A DNA stretch of 64,000 bases from JAUMBM01 sp964441755 (GTDB taxonomy: Bacteria > Bacteroidota > Bacteroidia > Chitinophagales > Saprospiraceae), in the NCBI GenBank assembly GCA_964441755.1, contig CAYTVG010000009.1:1-64000 (forward strand), in the 5' to 3' direction. A program made the position numbers and the translations under genes. A model generated the notes under the pieces. It had not been told where the DNA came from and made no database searches. It was given only the letters and a program-made list of their open reading frames with translations. Below, piece by piece: positions 63,865 to 64,000 of this stretch. Within the stretch, counting starts at the first letter, position 1; each line of letters opens with the position of its first letter.

Positions 63865-64000
63865 CAGTCTTCCTCCTTGGATTTACCCAGCTTACCAAGC
63901 ACCTCGTTGGCCAAATCTGAGAAATCGGGGGGTTCCTCCGACAGCATGCGCTCGTACTCCTCCAGCGCCCATATTTCTATGCGCTTGCCATAGCCCGTCA
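63864..64000 (-). CDS. mraZ: MraZ, C-terminal part (cut by window edge)
   Basis: Only the last 45 codons lie in the window; the gene continues past base 64000. The translated end reads KRIEIWALEEYERMLSEE and finishes LGKSKEED. The RIEIW....Y segment matches the second half of MraZ, a DNA-binding regulator of the dcw cluster that usually opens it. The stop overlaps the rsmH start (TGATG). Position in front of rsmH supports the call. Confidence 0.85.
   Translation of the reverse strand, partial: TGYGKRIEIWALEEYERMLSEEPPDFSDLANEVLGKLGKSKEED

Noticed and set aside
62800..63993. 397-residue plus-strand frame opposite rsmH
   Set aside because: Antisense to a certain gene with all RsmH motifs; the translation has no recognisable features.

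Overview
The window reads as chromosomal DNA of a member of the Bacteroidota, probably a Saprospiria-like lineage (inference, not a placement). The signs are giant secreted repeat proteins with type IX secretion (T9SS) sorting domains of both type A (end 3551) and type B (end 32362), a TANFOR-like protein with a HELGHG metalloprotease motif, promoters matching the Bacteroidota consensus TAnnTTTG, weak ribosome binding sites, a dcw cluster that lacks murF, an FtsI with a C-terminal PASTA domain, and an FtsZ ending in NSFLHDSVD.

Layout. 1-12,804 (+) is an AT-richer accessory block: the 3' part of a SprB-repeat surface protein with a T9SS tail, a 2150-residue polymorphic-toxin-like protein, and an 844-residue protein made of three degenerate formylglycine-generating-enzyme-like repeats. 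12,805-13,405 has no gene. 13,406-18,635 holds truA, gmhA, a YceI-like gene, a secreted M14 carboxypeptidase and two unrecognised genes. 18,931-25,083 (-) holds lysS, an Rrf2 regulator with three cysteines, an AraC regulator, and a translationally coupled pair of a CPBP protease and an MsbA-like ABC exporter. 25,187-33,936 (+) is a 2391-residue type-B T9SS adhesin followed by a transglutaminase-like TPR protein. A quinone oxidoreductase (-) and a BNR/VPS10-type propeller protein (+) follow.

38,377-41,705 (-) is a LytS/LytTR-type signalling locus: a TPR histidine kinase without a membrane segment, a 50-residue double-glycine peptide, and a LytTR response regulator with its own consensus promoter. 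dnaB (42,134-43,663) is bracketed by inverted copies of a diverged ~110-bp interspersed repeat; a third copy lies next to the peptide gene. efp-accB-accC form an operon that ends at a 64-bp perfect palindrome; a small membrane protein (-) and mtnA (+) follow.

48,553-64,000 (-) is the division and cell wall cluster, transcribed mraZ-rsmH-(small ORF)-ftsL-ftsI-murE-mraY-murD-ftsW-murG-murC-ftsQ-ftsA-ftsZ and closed by an intrinsic terminator. It makes the UDP-MurNAc peptide and lipid II (MurC, D, E, MraY, MurG), the septal synthase (FtsW/FtsI) and the divisome core (FtsL, Q, A, Z).

The items most worth following are the toxin-like block at the left end with its triplicated FGE-like protein, the peptide/kinase/regulator locus at 38-42 kb, and the interspersed repeat flanking dnaB. 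No rRNA, tRNA, CRISPR array or complete insertion sequence was seen.
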